Shown here: piece after piece, positions 62,730 to 64,000 of the stretch
Numbering within the stretch: the first letter of the stretch is position 1
Layout of the letters: every line of letters starts with the position of its first letter
Origin: Adiantum capillus-veneris
Taxonomy: Eukaryota > Streptophyta > Polypodiopsida > Polypodiales > Pteridaceae
Direction of reading: 5' to 3'
Length of the DNA stretch: 64,000 nucleotides
NCBI GenBank assembly: GCA_014529385.2
Contig: CM043959.1
Location: forward strand, 7,104,026 to 7,168,025
Notes under the pieces: generated by a model
What the model was told of the DNA's origin: nothing
What the model saw: the letters and a program-made list of their open reading frames with translations, nothing else
The model's database searches: none
Position numbers and translations under genes: made by a program

Positions 62730-63233
62730 ATGTTTAAAATTAGTGATTTAAATTCTAGTGATTTTTTGAGAAACCAACGTTATTTGTGTTTTTTAGATTC
62801 ACAAATTGGGATAGATAAGGCCCCTGTGGTTGAGTCCGCAATTGTTGAACCCCTTGATTCTATTATTTTTGACATGCCCGAGGTGGATGATACGTCTATA
62901 GCAAAGTCTAGTGATGTGCACCTTGAGCAAGCTTGCAACAGTGAGAATAAAGAAATGCCTACTCCAACAATACAACCTACTTCAAAAGAGACTAAAACGT
63001 CTGCTCAAGAGCCATTTCCATTTGTTGCTACTTCATCTAGTGCAGATGCTGAGAAATCCATACTCAAAATTATTTTGGACTTAAATGGTCTGCTGTTGAA
63101 ACATTCCCCTCAATCGTCCTCACACCACCAGTCAGTGCAACTAGATCCAAAAAGATATATTATACTTAGGCCAAGTTGCATCCAATTCTTGAAGACAACT
63201 TGGGCCTTGAATAACTTAGTCTTCAATCCACCG
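62730..63233 (+). CDS. FCP1/NIF-like HAD phosphatase exon or fragment
   Basis: The 168-residue frame has a polar, low-complexity first two thirds (KEMPTPTIQPTSKETKTSAQ). Then comes SILKIILDLNGLLLKHSP, and 24 residues later RYIILRPSCIQFLKTTW. This is the beginning of an FCP1-like (NLI-interacting-factor) HAD domain. A hydrophobic strand leads to the nucleophile motif, normally DxDxT but DLN-type in some plant members, and then to the 'xxRPxxxxFL' strand-helix. The rest of the domain, including the 'VGIWSS' and 'DD' motifs, is absent. Possible splice signals flank the better part: TTTTTTAG at 62791-62798 and CACC|GTAATT at 63233. It may thus be one exon of a gene that runs beyond the window, or a captured gene fragment. 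Catalysis on RNA polymerase II tail phosphates is the family's usual role, but it is not shown here. Confidence 0.45.
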
Positions 63234-63239
63234 TAATTT

Positions 63240-64000
63240 GTGCCCCTGTTCGTCCAACTAGAAGCTCAATTTGCACGCTTGATTTTGACAACTTAATTTT
63301 TTTTTTTTGCCGCTCAGGGCTTTGGGTTGGTCTTTTTTCTCCCTGTTTTTTGTCAACACGAATGGTTGACTCTACGAGATGAGCTTCTCGGCCTATGGAG
63401 GAGCTAAGCCAAAATGATGGGCAATCTCCACATTTACTTCCCTTCACCTCCAATCAACCCAACCACACACACTAACGATTGCAAGACGCACACAACACTA
63501 ATCCTATCATGCAACACACTAATCACAAGCACACACACATAGATCCATCGAGCACCACACTCCAATCAAACCTACACGCACACACAAGCAAAAGAGGACA
63601 ATCACATAAGATTAGAGCGGGATTAACCACTAATTGGTTATGATCTACCTAATCAAAGCATCATTAGCAATCATAAGAAGCATGAGAGAGGCATAGTGAA
63701 AGAGAATTAAGCATTGATTAGTGTTAATCAAGTCACATGAGAAAGGAGAAGCTCAAGGACTCCATAGCCACACACCTCAAGAGCTCTCACCAAAGAGTGC
63801 TCTCAACAAGTTGTACGATGTGCTTCTGAACAAACTGTCCAGGAGTTGGTGATGAGAGGAGGCATATGGGGAGCTTCTCATTTTGCGTATGTTATGCCTT
63901 GGACACCCAAGTTCTATTCAAACAAAGAATTATGGACTATTTCCTACTTTGGGTCACTCACAAGGGTTTTCCTATGTGGCTCTAAGACTTTGTGGACACC
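63240..64000. other. Right-end spacer, no recognised gene
   Basis: CA-rich, LTR- or UTR-like sequence with scattered ACACAC tracts (63463-63590) and a T run (63296-63308). The minus-strand frame 63223-63453 has no known motif. Confidence 0.4.

Noticed and set aside
63223-63453. 76-residue minus-strand frame with a lysine-rich stretch
   Set aside because: No known motif. The lysines come from the T run at 63296-63308.

Overview
The window looks like nuclear DNA of a land plant with a large, repeat-rich genome. The evidence is plant-type LTR retrotransposons (an initiator-Met tRNA primer site at 19646 and an Asp-tRNA-like primer site at 27200), a LINE, MITE-like elements, many (CA)n/(GA)n microsatellites, a short spliceosomal-type intron near 50.1 kb and a 16-kb satellite array. 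A fern or another seed-free plant is my guess from the general texture only; nothing here proves the species. I see no intact host gene, no rRNA or tRNA gene and no CRISPR array. Almost every long frame is a piece of a mobile element or a by-product of a repeat.

Layout. 1-4110: unassigned DNA with microsatellites and a small Ty3-type RNase H fragment. 4111-14114: one Ty3/Gypsy-like element on the minus strand with both ~2-kb LTRs, polypurine tract, gag, protease, reverse transcriptase, RNase H and integrase parts; the coding part is broken. 14115-16560: microsatellites and a 34-bp minisatellite. 16560-19120: a plus-strand Ty3 relic with gag and integrase parts. 19200-22400: the 5' end of a Copia relic (primer site, leader, gag) whose leader is split by a lone ~2.1-kb LTR of the same family as the 4-14 kb element. 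22410-26221: a tandem duplication, a Ty3 RT fragment, then an LTR-like promoter region, an AT-rich leader with a 151-bp tandem repeat and the start of another gag. 26222-31940: an LTR element with LTR, Asp-type primer site, gag and protease, but no recognisable RT or integrase, so probably non-autonomous.

32655-48755 is a long satellite array built from a ~181-bp and a ~140-bp form of one monomer, with a 321-bp dimer, larger modules and a ~3-kb internal duplication. A 753-bp terminal-inverted-repeat element sits inside it with a target duplication that can be read directly. The array ends about 30 bases before a good splice-acceptor-like sequence, after which comes the most unusual coding relic (48787-51490). 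It carries a ParB-like DGQH motif, one likely 79-nt intron and, near its end, a block resembling motif I of bacterial or phage-type DNA amino-methyltransferases.

52660-54770 is a decayed LINE (endonuclease and RT). 56800-57345 is an array of near-perfect long hairpins. 57500-61030 is a very unusual tract made of degenerate ACTGGTA / TACCAGT words, which changes strand polarity around a 330-bp MITE and holds ~670-bp tandem units. The right end has two possible host-gene pieces: a frame with in-frame 24-bp repeats (61430-61765) and an FCP1/NIF-like phosphatase exon (62730-63233).

There is no cooperating pathway. The window reads as heterochromatin-like accessory DNA with layered insertions, and its main points of interest are the satellite organisation and the ParB/methyltransferase-like relic.
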